The notes under the pieces: generated by a model | Seen by the model: only the letters and a program-made list of their open reading frames with translations | Database searches by the model: none | What the model was told of the DNA's origin: nothing | Made by a program: the position numbers and the translations under genes | Assembly (NCBI RefSeq): GCF_019392245.1 | Contig: NZ_JAHXRL010000002.1 | Coordinates: 558,001 to 622,000, forward strand | Source of the DNA: Sulfitobacter sp. CW3 | GTDB lineage: Bacteria; Pseudomonadota; Alphaproteobacteria; Rhodobacterales; Rhodobacteraceae | Direction of reading: 5' to 3' | Length of the DNA stretch: 64,000 nt | Shown here: piece by piece, positions 42,083-51,305 of the stretch | Position numbering within the stretch: position 1 is the first letter of the stretch | Layout of the letters: every line of letters starts with the position of its first letter

Positions 42083-44980
42083 TCAGCTCTTCAACGCCAT
42101 TTCTAGTAGACGCGCAACATGGATAGGTTTGCGCCCGGTTGTATCCGCCACCTGATGCCGACACGAGGTGCCATCTGCAACGATCAATGTGTCATTCTCT
42201 GCATTTCTGACGGCCGGTGCCAAACTTGCCTCTGCCATTTTCAACGAAACTTCATGTGTGTCTACCCCATAGCCGAATGCACCTGCCATCCCGCAACAGC
42301 TTGTTTCGACGACCTCGACTTGGGTGTCAGGCAACTGCGCAAGCGTCTTTTCAATGCTCGACATGACCCCCATCGCTTTTTGATGGCAATGACCGTGCAC
42401 CAGGATTTTCGGAGCAGGTGACTGCAGCGGCAGCTTGAAATCAGGGTTATCGGCCTGATCGGCGATGTATTCCTCAAGCATGCGGGCATGTTTTGCCAAC
42501 AGCTCTGTGTCTTTGCCGGGCAGCAGGGACGGGATTTCATCGCGCAGCGTGAGCAGGCAGCTGGGTTCCAACCCGATGATCGGCAAGCCTTTCTCGGCGT
42601 AGGGCAGCAAGGCATCGACCAACCTTTGGGCTTCGATCTTTGCCTCATCCACCAGACCCGCAGACAGGAAAGTGCGCCCGCAACACAATGGCCGCTCGCC
42701 TTTGGGCGCACCGGCAACAACAAAAGGGACGCGGGCAGCGTCAAGCACCTTTGCGGTGGCGCGCAGGTTTTCGGGTTCAAAGTAACGGTTGAAACAATCG
42801 GCAAAGACCACGGCTTGCGGGGCGTCTTGTTTGGCGATGTCGTCGTTCCTGAAAGGCCGCGCGCTCCAGGTTGGCAGATTTCGGGTGGCGGTAAAGCCGG
42901 TCAGCGTTTCTGTCAGTTTCGCCAACAGCGGTATCCGGTTTCTGAGGTTGGCAAAGAAATGAAGCCGCGACATCATTGGCGCATAGCGCGGCAGATAAGC
43001 AACCAAACGGTCATGAAAGCTCAGCCCGTGTTTCTTCACACGCGCGGCCTGCACCTCGATCTTCATCTTGGCCATATCGACGCTGGTGGGGCATTCGCTT
43101 TTGCAGGCTTTGCACGACACGCAAAGCTTCATCGTCTCGGTCATCTGGTCAGAGGACAGCGCGTCCGGCCCCAACTGCCCCGAAATCGCCAGCCGCAACG
43201 AATTGGCGCGGCCCCGGGTCAAATCCTGCTCTTTTCGGGTCACGCGGAACGATGGGCACATCACGCCGCCTTTCAGTTTGCGGCAGGCCCCGTTGTTATT
43301 GCACATCTCGACTGCACCCTGAAAGCCGCCGCCCGAACCTGTCCAGGCGGACCAGTCCAATTGGGTGTCAAAGGCTGGAACATTGTAGGTTGCATTATAA
43401 CGAAACAGGTTGCGGTCATCCATTTTGGGCGGGTTCACGATCTTGCCTGGGTTGAACAACCCGTGGGGATCAAAGCGCTGTTTCACTTCGGCGAAATTAG
43501 CGACCATGCGTGCGCCGAACATCTTTTCGTGGAATTCGGAGCGCACCAATCCGTCGCCATGCTCTCCTGAGTGGGAACCCTTGTAACGCGCCACCAAGTC
43601 AAAGCATTCCTCGGCGATCGCCCGCATTTTTTTCACGTCTTGGTCCAACTTCAGGTTCAGGACCGGGCGCACATGCAAACACCCGACCGAAGCATGGGCA
43701 TACCATGTGCCACGGGTGCCGTGCTTCTCGAAAATCTCGGTCAGCCCTGCGGTGTAGTTAGCCAGATCTGGCAGTTCAACGGCGCAATCCTCGACGAAGG
43801 AGACAGGTTTTCCGTCGGCCTTCATCGACATCATGATATTGAGGCCCGAGCTGCGCAAATCGGCAATCTTCGCCTGCATCTTGGGGTCGGCCACCTGCGT
43901 GACACCGCCCCAGTTCTTACCCGTACCGGACCACGAAAACCCCAGATCGCCGATCATTTCCTCAAGCTGGTTCAGTTTTTTCAGATGTTGGCTGGCATCT
44001 TCTTCCGCAAACTCCACCAGCAAAAGGGCGTCGGGCTTGCCAGTCACAAACTCTTCGATGGTTTGACGGAACATCGGAATGTCACGCGCCAGTGCAATCA
44101 TGGTGGCATCAACCAGCTCGACCCCCTGCGGGTTCAGCGTGACCAGATGTTGTGCGGCGTCCATCGCCTGTTGAAAGGTAGGGAAATGACAGACGCCCAA
44201 TACCTTGTGCGGGATCAGCGGCCAAAGCTTCAGCTCGATCGCGGTGGAGTAGGCAAGTGTGCCTTCCGAGCCGACCAGAAGATGGGCCAGATTGTTTGGC
44301 GTATCCTTTGGAACAAGCGCGTCGATGTTATAGCCGCCGACGCGCCGCATTACTTTGGGGAATCGCGCATCAATTTCGACGGCTTCACGCGCACCGAGGC
44401 GCAGTATGTCTTCGGTAAGCGCGGCATATTCGGGCGATGACGCCGCCCCCACAGGACCAAAATGATGCTTGCTACCATCTGCCATAAACGCATCAATGGA
44501 CAGCACATTGTCGCGCATCATTCCGTAGCGCAGGGATTTGCCGCCGCATGAATTATTCGCCGTCATCCCGCCAATTGTCGCCCGCGACGCTGTCGACACA
44601 TCAACAGGAAACCATAACCCATGGGGTTTTAGGGCGCGGTTAAGTTCGTCCAACACAATACCGGGCCGCACGACACAGCGTTGCCCTTCGATATCCAGCT
44701 CCAGGATATCATTGAAATACTGTGTGTTATCTAAAACCAGCGCATTATTCACGGTCTGACCGCATTGCGATGTACCGCCGCCACGCGCCAGGATCGGCAC
44801 GTTTTGTTCTACGGCAATATCAAGGGCAGCGCGAATGTCATCCTCTGACTTTGGCGACAAAACACCCAGCGGCATCATCTGATAAAGCGACGCATCGGTC
44901 GCATAACGCCCCCGCGAAAAGCTGTCGAACATCACATCACCCGCAACACGTTGTTTCAGGGTGGCAGCAAGTTGAGACAT
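42083..44980 (-). CDS. FAD-binding and Fe-S (CCG domain) 2-hydroxyacid dehydrogenase, D-lactate/glycolate dehydrogenase-like
   Basis: The 965-residue protein fuses a FAD-binding PCMH domain (about 30-260, ILARGGGTSQCGQTVNNALVLD and TANNSCGGKSLRYG), a FAD-oxidase C-terminal domain (about 270-540), a 4Fe-4S segment CVSCKACKSECPT (about 665) and two CCG-type cysteine-rich domains (PLCCGRTFLSAG; HGHCHQKAM and ETSCCGMAG). Such fusions oxidise D-lactate, glycolate or D-2-hydroxyglutarate and donate electrons to the respiratory chain. ATG 44980 gives the family N-terminus MSQLAATLKQ; an earlier start is not supported. It is followed by the GntR gene and is divergent from the aminotransferase. The exact substrate is unknown. 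Confidence 0.88.
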   Translation of the reverse strand: MSQLAATLKQRVAGDVMFDSFSRGRYATDASLYQMMPLGVLSPKSEDDIRAALDIAVEQNVPILARGGGTSQCGQTVNNALVLDNTQYFNDILELDIEGQRCVVRPGIVLDELNRALKPHGLWFPVDVSTASRATIGGMTANNSCGGKSLRYGMMRDNVLSIDAFMADGSKHHFGPVGAASSPEYAALTEDILRLGAREAVEIDARFPKVMRRVGGYNIDALVPKDTPNNLAHLLVGSEGTLAYSTAIELKLWPLIPHKVLGVCHFPTFQQAMDAAQHLVTLNPQGVELVDATMIALARDIPMFRQTIEEFVTGKPDALLLVEFAEEDASQHLKKLNQLEEMIGDLGFSWSGTGKNWGGVTQVADPKMQAKIADLRSSGLNIMMSMKADGKPVSFVEDCAVELPDLANYTAGLTEIFEKHGTRGTWYAHASVGCLHVRPVLNLKLDQDVKKMRAIAEECFDLVARYKGSHSGEHGDGLVRSEFHEKMFGARMVANFAEVKQRFDPHGLFNPGKIVNPPKMDDRNLFRYNATYNVPAFDTQLDWSAWTGSGGGFQGAVEMCNNNGACRKLKGGVMCPSFRVTRKEQDLTRGRANSLRLAISGQLGPDALSSDQMTETMKLCVSCKACKSECPTSVDMAKMKIEVQAARVKKHGLSFHDRLVAYLPRYAPMMSRLHFFANLRNRIPLLAKLTETLTGFTATRNLPTWSARPFRNDDIAKQDAPQAVVFADCFNRYFEPENLRATAKVLDAARVPFVVAGAPKGERPLCCGRTFLSAGLVDEAKIEAQRLVDALLPYAEKGLPIIGLEPSCLLTLRDEIPSLLPGKDTELLAKHARMLEEYIADQADNPDFKLPLQSPAPKILVHGHCHQKAMGVMSSIEKTLAQLPDTQVEVVETSCCGMAGAFGYGVDTHEVSLKMAEASLAPAVRNAENDTLIVADGTSCRHQVADTTGRKPIHVARLLEMALKS

Positions 44981-45030
44981 GTCTGGTCCAATACGATTTA
45001 GGAAAGGGAGCGCGAATATTCTTGTTGACT

Positions 45031-45050
45031 TAATTATGAATTCAAAATTA
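45031..45050. promoter_or_regulatory. AT-rich palindrome in divergent control region
   Basis: TAATTATGAATTCAAAATTA is centred on GAATTC with only two mismatched pairs. It lies midway between the divergent starts of the dehydrogenase (44980) and aminotransferase (45133), overlaps a TTGACT box at 45025-45030, and is a fitting place for the GntR operator. Regulator binding is inferred. Confidence 0.4.
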
Positions 45051-45132
45051 CGTTGATACAACAGAAAAGCGAAAACAGCCGGCCCAAAGGGGCCAAGGGC
45101 TGCAAACTCCAAAAAATGTGAGACCGATTGTC

Positions 45133-46296
45133 ATGAGAAAAGCAGGCCGCCATTTTCTTCAAATCCCCGGACCCTCTGCGGTGCCGGACCGGATCCTCAG
45201 CGCCATCGGGCAGCAAACCATCGACCACCGCGGGCCGGATTTTGCGAAAGTTGGAATGCGCGCGCTGGACGGGTTGAAGTCGATCTTCAAGACCGAAGAG
45301 AACGTATTCATCTATCCGGCGTCAGGCACCGGTGCCTGGGAGGCCGCTTTGGTCAATACCCTGTCGCCAGGCGACCGCGTGTTGATGTTTGAAACCGGTC
45401 ATTTTGCGACCCTTTGGAAAAAGCTGGCCGAAAAGCTGGGGATCAACGCCGAGTTTATCGAAGGCGACTGGCGCGGCGGCGCGGACCCTGACCAGATCGA
45501 AGCCTATCTGGCCGAAGACAAGGAACATAAAATCAAAGCGGTCTGTGTGGTCCATAACGAAACCTCGACCGGATCGGTGTCACCCGTTGCAGCGGTGCGC
45601 AAAGCGATCGACAACGCGGGCCACCCCGCGCTGTTTATGGTCGATACCATTTCGGGCCTTGCCTCGCTTGACTATCAACATGACGCATGGGGTGTCGATG
45701 TGACCGTATCTGGGTCGCAGAAAGGGTTGATGTTGCCCCCCGGCCTGTCGTTCAACGCGGCCAGTGCCAAGGCGATGGCGGCAAATAAAACCGCGACATT
45801 GCAACGGTCCTATTGGGATTGGGGCGAAATGGTCGGCCCCAACAAAACCGGATATTTCCCCTACACCCCAGCCACAAACCTTTTGTATGGCCTGAATGAA
45901 GCCGTCGACATGTTGCATGAGGAAGGGTTGGACAATGTCTTTGCCCGCCATGCGCGTCACGGCGCTGCGGCCCGTGCTGCGGTACGGACTTGGGGGCTGG
46001 ACGTGCTATGCGCCAGCCAGGGACAGGAAAGCGGCGTGCTGACGGCCGTGAAAATGCCCGACGGGCACAGCGCCGATGCGTTCCGCGCCTCGACGCTCGA
46101 GCATTTCGATATCTCGCTCGGCAACGGGTTGTCCAAGGTCGCGGATAAGGTTTTCCGCATCGGCCACTTGGGCGACTTTAACGACCTGATGCTTGTCGGC
46201 ACGCTGGCAGGTGTCGAAATGGGTCTGAAAAAAGCGAACGTACCCCACAAAGAGGGCGGTGTGCAGGCGGCTATGAGCCTGCTTACCGGAGCGTAA
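45133..46296 (+). CDS. Class V aminotransferase (serine/alanine/aspartate-glyoxylate type)
   Basis: The 387-residue PLP enzyme of fold type I has FLQIPGPSAVPDRILSA, NVFIYPASGTGAWEAALVNTLSPGD, CVVHNETSTGSVSP, FMVDTISGLASLDYQHDAWGVDV and the PLP lysine in VTVSGSQKGLMLPPGLSF. It ends with a glyoxylate-aminotransferase-like RIGHLGDFNDLMLVGTLAGVEMGL. Relatives include SgaA and the BhcA aspartate-glyoxylate aminotransferase, but no bhcBCD genes are nearby. A GTG codon at 45118 is an alternative start. It is the first gene of the rightward run into dctPQM, with 53 bases to dctP. Confidence 0.87.
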   Translation: MRKAGRHFLQIPGPSAVPDRILSAIGQQTIDHRGPDFAKVGMRALDGLKSIFKTEENVFIYPASGTGAWEAALVNTLSPGDRVLMFETGHFATLWKKLAEKLGINAEFIEGDWRGGADPDQIEAYLAEDKEHKIKAVCVVHNETSTGSVSPVAAVRKAIDNAGHPALFMVDTISGLASLDYQHDAWGVDVTVSGSQKGLMLPPGLSFNAASAKAMAANKTATLQRSYWDWGEMVGPNKTGYFPYTPATNLLYGLNEAVDMLHEEGLDNVFARHARHGAAARAAVRTWGLDVLCASQGQESGVLTAVKMPDGHSADAFRASTLEHFDISLGNGLSKVADKVFRIGHLGDFNDLMLVGTLAGVEMGLKKANVPHKEGGVQAAMSLLTGA

Positions 46297-46349
46297 AAAG
46301 TTCGCCAGGCTGAAAGTGAAGTACATTCAATCTCTGGGAGGAGAACGTC

Positions 46350-47330
46350 GTGAGGATAATCGCAAAACTACTTGCCGCAACGGCAATCGCGGGACTGGCA
46401 ACCAGCGCAACCGCAGCCGGCATCACCATGAAATTCGGCCATGTCGGCGCGCCGGGATCGTTGTTTGAAGCGACCGTCGATAATTTTGCCGAATGCGTCA
46501 ACACCACGCTGGCGGGCGAGGTCGAAATTCAAACTTTCGGATCGTCGCAGTTGGGCAAGGACAAAGAACTGCTGCAAAAGCTGAAACTGGGTCAGGTCGA
46601 TTTCGCGCTGCCCTCGTCGGTGATGTCATCGGTTGACGACAGCTTTGGCATTTTCGAAATGCCCTATATCGTCAAGGATCGTGACCATATGCGCCGCGTC
46701 CAGGGTGTTATGATGGACAAGTTTCAGGCAGCCGCTAATGCCAATGGCTACCGGATCGTCGGTCTGGCCGAAAACGGCTTTCGCCACATCACCAACAACG
46801 TGCGCCCGATCAATTTGCCCGCAGACCTTGAAGGCATCAAACTGCGCACACCCAATGGTGTATGGCGCCTGAAGATGTTCCAGGAATATGGCGCGAACCC
46901 GACGCCAATGGCCTTTTCCGACGTGTTTACCGCGCTGCAAACCGGCGTGATTGACGGTCAGGAAAACCCCTATGCGCAGATCGCATCGGCCAAGTTCCAA
47001 GAGGTCCAAAAATACCTGTCGATCACCGGCCACGTCTATACGCCGGCCTATATTCTGGCGTCCAAAAAGAAGCTAGACGCTTTGCCTGCGAATATTCAGA
47101 CAGGATTGACCGACTGCGCAAACAAAACGCAGGACTTCACCTATGAGAAGGCCGCCGAGTTGGAAGCCAGCCTGCTGAAAGTGATCGAAGACGCGGGCGT
47201 GACAGTGAACACGGCGGATAAGGACGCATTCATTGAGGCCTCAAGCCCGATCTACAAGCAGTTCGCCGAAGAAGTCGAAGGCGGACAGGAAATGATCGAC
47301 ACCGTTCTTGGGCTTGCAAAAGCAAACTGA
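46350..47330 (+). CDS. dctP: TRAP transporter substrate-binding protein
   Basis: The 326-residue protein starts at GTG 46350, with GGGAGGAG upstream. A signal peptide (MRIIAKLLAATAIAGLATSATAA, cleavage after 23) is followed by a DctP fold with FGHVGAPGSLFEATVDNFAE, QLGKDKELLQKLKLGQVDFALPSS, and the conserved Arg in IKLRTPNGVWRLKMFQEYGANPTPMAFSDVFTALQTGVIDGQENP. The Arg binds a carboxylate, so the ligand is probably an organic acid anion. It precedes DctQ and DctM genes. The ligand cannot be named. Confidence 0.93.
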   Translation: MRIIAKLLAATAIAGLATSATAAGITMKFGHVGAPGSLFEATVDNFAECVNTTLAGEVEIQTFGSSQLGKDKELLQKLKLGQVDFALPSSVMSSVDDSFGIFEMPYIVKDRDHMRRVQGVMMDKFQAAANANGYRIVGLAENGFRHITNNVRPINLPADLEGIKLRTPNGVWRLKMFQEYGANPTPMAFSDVFTALQTGVIDGQENPYAQIASAKFQEVQKYLSITGHVYTPAYILASKKKLDALPANIQTGLTDCANKTQDFTYEKAAELEASLLKVIEDAGVTVNTADKDAFIEASSPIYKQFAEEVEGGQEMIDTVLGLAKAN

Positions 47331-47420
47331 TCAACTTTTGGGCGGCAGGGCAATCCTGCCGCCCACGTTTCTTATCCAAACAGAATGACATCCTTCTCAG
47401 GTGCCAACGGCGCATGATTG

Positions 47421-48011
47421 ATGCATTCAACAGGTCAGGCCGACATGGAAAATAAATCCTACCCCACGCTGTCACGTATCAACCGCTTTGCCAGCAAGAT
47501 ACTCGAGTGGACTACCATCACGCTTATGGTGGCACTAACGTTGATCGTCGCGGTAGCTGTGATAGCGCGCCTGATGGGGCAAAGCTTTTCGTGGTATGAT
47601 GAAGTTGCGGCGATCATGCTGGCGTGGATCACCTATTACGGATCGGCGCTTGCCGCGTTGCACCGCCGCCATATCGGCTTTGATACGGTGCTTCTTTCAA
47701 TGCCCTTCAGGTTTCGCATCCTCGCCGTGTTCGTGGGCGAAGCGATTGTACTGACCTTCTTCTTTCTAATGGCACGCGCCGGGTTCCAAGTGCTTGACGT
47801 GCTGGCGGGCGATACGCTGATCTCGCTCAGGTGGGTGCCCATTCAGTTCACGCAATCCGTCATTCCCATCGGGGCCATTCTGTTCATGCTGTGCCAGCTT
47901 CTCAGCCTGCCTGCCTATCTGAAGATCACGGCAGAAGGCATGTCGCTTGAGCACGCGGAAATCGAAGAAGAAGTCGAAAACGAACTCAAGAAAAACAAGG
48001 ACCGCACCTGA
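47421..48011 (+). CDS. dctQ: TRAP transporter small permease
   Basis: The 196-residue inner-membrane protein has four hydrophobic segments (about 33-55, 62-80, 105-128, 145-165), with SWYDEVAAIMLAWITYYGSALAALHRRHIGFD typical of DctQ. A long acidic-basic C-terminal tail (EHAEIEEEVENELKKNKDRT) follows. The start is ATG 47421 or 47445; the latter has a better spaced AGGTCAGG. It overlaps dctM by one base (TGATG). Confidence 0.9.
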   Translation: MHSTGQADMENKSYPTLSRINRFASKILEWTTITLMVALTLIVAVAVIARLMGQSFSWYDEVAAIMLAWITYYGSALAALHRRHIGFDTVLLSMPFRFRILAVFVGEAIVLTFFFLMARAGFQVLDVLAGDTLISLRWVPIQFTQSVIPIGAILFMLCQLLSLPAYLKITAEGMSLEHAEIEEEVENELKKNKDRT

Positions 48012-49291
48012 TGCTGATCACAGCTATTTTCTTTGCAATGCTGTTGATGATCTGCATCAACATTCCAATTGCTGTCGCCTTGGCCATGTGTGGCGTGTTG
48101 GGGCTGTTTTTTACCGAAGGCTCCGACAGTCTGGTCAGTATCGCGCTGGATATGTACGATGGATCGACCAAATTTTCGCTGATCGCGATCCCGATGTTCG
48201 TGCTGGCCGGTGCCATCATGAACGCCGGCGGGATCACAGACCGGTTGATCAATTTTGTCACCGCGATCATCGGCTTTATCCGGGGCGGTCTTGCCATGGT
48301 CAACATTGGCGTGTCGCTGTTCTTCGCTGAAATCTCGGGCTCTGCCGTGGCGGATGTGGCCGCGATGGGGTCGATCCTGATCCCGCAGATGAAAAAGCGC
48401 GGCTACTCCAAGGAATTCTCCGCCGCGGTCACCTCGTCCTCGGCCTCGCTGGCGATTATCATACCGCCGTCCATCCCGATGATCCTTTATGCGGCCTCGG
48501 CCAATACGTCGGTCGAACAATTGTTCGTCGCCGGCCTCGTGCCGGGCCTGTTAGGGGCGGCGGGGCTGATGGTGGTCGCCTATCTTTTCGCCAAACGCTA
48601 TAACTTCCCGACCGAAGCCGCGTTCAACATGGCGCGCCTGCGCGAGACATTCATCGACGCTTTGCCCGCCTTTACCCTGCCTGTGATCATTCTGGGTGGC
48701 ATCTTTGGCGGATACGTCACCGCAACCGAGGCGGCCGGTCTTGCCGTGATTGCGTCACTTGTGGTGTCGGCATGGTACCGAAACCTGAATATCAGTCACC
48801 TGCGCCGCGCCATGCTGGACGGCGGCATCCAGACGGCAGTGGTCATGTTGCTGGTCGCGGCATCGGTACTGATGGGGGGCTTTCTGACCCGCGCCCAGAT
48901 CCCGCAGCAACTGGCCGAAAGCATTCTGTCAGTGACCACCCAGCAATGGGCGATCCTACTGATCCTCAACTTCTTTTTTCTGGTCATCGGGTTCTTTTTG
49001 CACTCTGCCGCTGCGATCATTCTGGTCATCCCTATCGTGATCCCGCTGATCACTGCGGCGGGGATTGATCCGGTCCACTTTGGCCTTGTGGTCACGTTGA
49101 ACCTTGCCATCGGGCAACAAACCCCACCGGTGGCGTCTGTCCTGATCACCGCCTGTTCGGTGGCCCGCGCCAACATCTGGGAGGTATCAAAGGTCAACAT
49201 CTGGTTCGTCGGCGTCCTGCTGGCCGTGCTGATGCTGTGTACCTATGTGCCCGCCGTACCCATGTTCCTTGTGGAGTATTTTTACCGATGA
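48011..49291 (+). CDS. dctM: TRAP transporter large permease
   Basis: The 426-residue inner-membrane protein has about twelve hydrophobic segments. Seen are IPMFVLAGAIMNAGGITDRLINF, ISGSAVADVAAMGSILIPQMKKRGYSKEFSAAVTSSSASLAIIIPPSIPMILYA and a C-terminal half with GFFLHSAAAIILVIPIVIPLI and LNLAIGQQTPPVAS. These are DctM signatures; the protein couples sodium or proton entry to substrate import. Its stop overlaps the start of the enoyl-CoA hydratase gene (ATGA), linking the transporter to CoA chemistry. Confidence 0.95.
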   Translation: MLITAIFFAMLLMICINIPIAVALAMCGVLGLFFTEGSDSLVSIALDMYDGSTKFSLIAIPMFVLAGAIMNAGGITDRLINFVTAIIGFIRGGLAMVNIGVSLFFAEISGSAVADVAAMGSILIPQMKKRGYSKEFSAAVTSSSASLAIIIPPSIPMILYAASANTSVEQLFVAGLVPGLLGAAGLMVVAYLFAKRYNFPTEAAFNMARLRETFIDALPAFTLPVIILGGIFGGYVTATEAAGLAVIASLVVSAWYRNLNISHLRRAMLDGGIQTAVVMLLVAASVLMGGFLTRAQIPQQLAESILSVTTQQWAILLILNFFFLVIGFFLHSAAAIILVIPIVIPLITAAGIDPVHFGLVVTLNLAIGQQTPPVASVLITACSVARANIWEVSKVNIWFVGVLLAVLMLCTYVPAVPMFLVEYFYR

Positions 49292-50073
49292 CATCTGAAA
49301 CCCCAGACATCACCGATGAGATCCGTGATGGCATCATGTGGATCACGTTCCAGCGACCCCAGGCCCGCAATGCGCTGACCTTCGGGATGTATGAACGGCT
49401 TGCCACACTGTGCACCGACATGCCGACAGACGGGTCTGTTCGTGCCGTGGTCCTGTCGGGCGCGGGGGGCAAGGCCTTTGCAGCCGGCACCGATATGACA
49501 CAATTTAGGGCGTTTGATACGGCACAGGACGCGCTGGATTACGAGGGCCGGATCGACGCTGTCCTCGAAGCTGTCGAGCGGTGCCCGGTGCCCACAATCG
49601 CCGCCATCCACGGGGCCTGCACCGGCGGTGGTGGCTCCATCGCTGCCGCTTGCGACATTCGCATCGCCTCGGAAAGCCTTAAATTCGGATTCCCCATTGC
49701 CCGTACTCTTGGCAATTGTCTGGCCGCAGGCAATCTGGCCCGCCTGACCGAATTGATTGGCGCAGGGCGCGTGCGCGAACTGATCTTTACCGCCCGCCTG
49801 ATCGAAGCCCCCGAGGCGCTGGCCGCAGGGCTGGTGAGCGAAGTTCTGGCAGACGAAGACACCCTTTTGGCGCGCGCAGCCGCGCTTGCCGAAAAGGTGG
49901 GGTCAATGGCCCCGCTGACCCTGCGGGCCACGAAAGAGGCAATGCGCCGCAACCGCGTGGCCAGCCAGGTCGACGATGCCGATCTTATCGTTTCATGCTA
50001 CATGAGCGACGATTTCCGCATCGGCATGGAAGCATTTTTAGGCAAGGTCAAACCCGCATGGACAGGCAAGTAA
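49288..50073 (+). CDS. Enoyl-CoA hydratase/isomerase family protein
   Basis: The 261-residue crotonase-fold protein has GAGGKAFAAGTDMTQFRAF and IHGACTGGGGSIAAACDIRIASESLKFGFPIARTLGNCLA. In these the oxyanion-hole glycines are present, but the usual pair of catalytic Glu residues is not obvious (FPIARTLG where PE.. is normal). It may therefore catalyse a hydrolysis, isomerisation or lyase reaction rather than hydration. It overlaps dctM by four bases and the CoA transferase by 16, so all are on one transcript. Confidence 0.88.
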   Translation: MTSETPDITDEIRDGIMWITFQRPQARNALTFGMYERLATLCTDMPTDGSVRAVVLSGAGGKAFAAGTDMTQFRAFDTAQDALDYEGRIDAVLEAVERCPVPTIAAIHGACTGGGGSIAAACDIRIASESLKFGFPIARTLGNCLAAGNLARLTELIGAGRVRELIFTARLIEAPEALAAGLVSEVLADEDTLLARAAALAEKVGSMAPLTLRATKEAMRRNRVASQVDDADLIVSCYMSDDFRIGMEAFLGKVKPAWTGK

Positions 50074-51275
50074 ACGCGCCAACAGGCCCGCTGACAGGCA
50101 TGCGGGTCATTGAACTGGCCCACATCATGGCAGGTCCGGTCTGCGGGTTGATGCTGGCGGATATGGGGGCCGATGTCATCAAGGTGGAAAAACCCACCGG
50201 CGACGACAGCCGCCGCTTTGTACCCCCCGAGATTAACGGTGAAGCCGCCGCTTATATGATGATGAACCGCAACAAGCGTGGCATCGCCGTGAACCTCAAA
50301 GACCCCGATGCCGTCGATATCTTGCGCAAGCTGCTGGCCGAGGCCGATGTGGTGATTGAAAACTACCGCAAAGGCACGATGGAGAAACTGGGCCTGTCCT
50401 ACGAAGATCTGGCCGCAATCAACCCGCGCCTGATCTATTGCGAAATTTCAGGCTTTGGGCGCACCGGCCCCTATGCCGATCGAGGTGGTTTTGATCTGAT
50501 TGCCCAAGGCATGTCCGGTCTGATGTCGATCACAGGCGAAGGTCCGGGCCGGCCCCCTGTCAAGGTCGCGGCCCCCATTTCCGACATCAACGCCGGCATC
50601 ATGGGCGCTATGGGCGTCTGCGCGGCCTATTCCAACATGCTACAAACGGGGCTTGGGCAACGGGTCGACACATCCCTGTTCGAGGCCGCTATCGTCCAGA
50701 CCTACTGGCAATCCGCCATCGCCTTTGCGACCGGCAACAAGCCTGAACCCCTTGGCTCTGCCCACCCTATAAACGCGCCCTATCAGGCGTTTCAGACCAG
50801 TGACGGCTGGATCAATGTCGGGGCCGCAAACCAAAGCAACTGGCTGCGGTTTCTGGATGTGATCGGCGCACCTGAGCTGAACGACGATCCGCGCTTTTCA
50901 TCTAACGCATTACGTATCCCGAACCTGCCCGCGCTTGTCGAAATCCTGAACGGGTATTTGTCGCAAGACACCACCGAAAACTGGTTGCGGCGTATGGAAG
51001 ATGCGCAGCTGCCCGCCGGTCCGGTCAATGACATCTTGCAAATGCACGCAGACCCTCAGGCCCGCGCCCGCGAGATGATTGTCGAAGTCGACCACGCCAC
51101 GGCGGGCCGGATTGAAACGATTGGCCATCCGGTGAAATACAGTCGCACCCCCGCCAGCATTGACCAAGCAGCCCCGGTTTTGGGCCAACACACCCGCGAG
51201 GTCTTGGCGGAGGTCGGTTTCGATGACGCCCGGATTGACGCGCTGATCCGGTCGAATGCTGTGATTGCCGCCTGA
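50058..51275 (+). CDS. CaiB/BaiF family (type III) CoA transferase
   Basis: The 405-residue protein has the N-terminal MRVIELAHIMAGPVCGLMLADMGADVIKVEKPTGDDSR, then ENYRKGTMEKLGLSYEDLAAINPRLIYCEISGFGRTGPYADRGGFDLIAQGMSGLMSITGE, in which the Asp of GFDL corresponds to the family nucleophile. It moves CoA between carboxylic acids (e.g. succinyl-CoA to the substrate). It starts inside the hydratase gene. The frame upstream to 49716 is a shadow of the hydratase. It presumably activates the acid brought in by DctPQM. Confidence 0.93.
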   Translation: MDRQVNAPTGPLTGMRVIELAHIMAGPVCGLMLADMGADVIKVEKPTGDDSRRFVPPEINGEAAAYMMMNRNKRGIAVNLKDPDAVDILRKLLAEADVVIENYRKGTMEKLGLSYEDLAAINPRLIYCEISGFGRTGPYADRGGFDLIAQGMSGLMSITGEGPGRPPVKVAAPISDINAGIMGAMGVCAAYSNMLQTGLGQRVDTSLFEAAIVQTYWQSAIAFATGNKPEPLGSAHPINAPYQAFQTSDGWINVGAANQSNWLRFLDVIGAPELNDDPRFSSNALRIPNLPALVEILNGYLSQDTTENWLRRMEDAQLPAGPVNDILQMHADPQARAREMIVEVDHATAGRIETIGHPVKYSRTPASIDQAAPVLGQHTREVLAEVGFDDARIDALIRSNAVIAA

Positions 51276-51305
51276 TCATTCTCTTTTTATGCAAGGACAT
51301 CATTT

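Noticed and set aside
42488..44440. Long open frames on the + strand (42488-43570 and 43571-44440)
   Set aside because: They lie opposite the FAD/Fe-S dehydrogenase and show no family features.
45133..46296. Beta-hydroxyaspartate cycle (bhcA) cluster
   Set aside because: The aminotransferase resembles BhcA, but the dehydratase, aldolase and reductase genes of the cycle are absent, so the pathway cannot be claimed.
49716..50057. Upstream extension of the CoA transferase frame
   Set aside because: It is inside the crotonase gene in another frame and rich in Arg/Pro. The family N-terminus begins just after ATG 50058.
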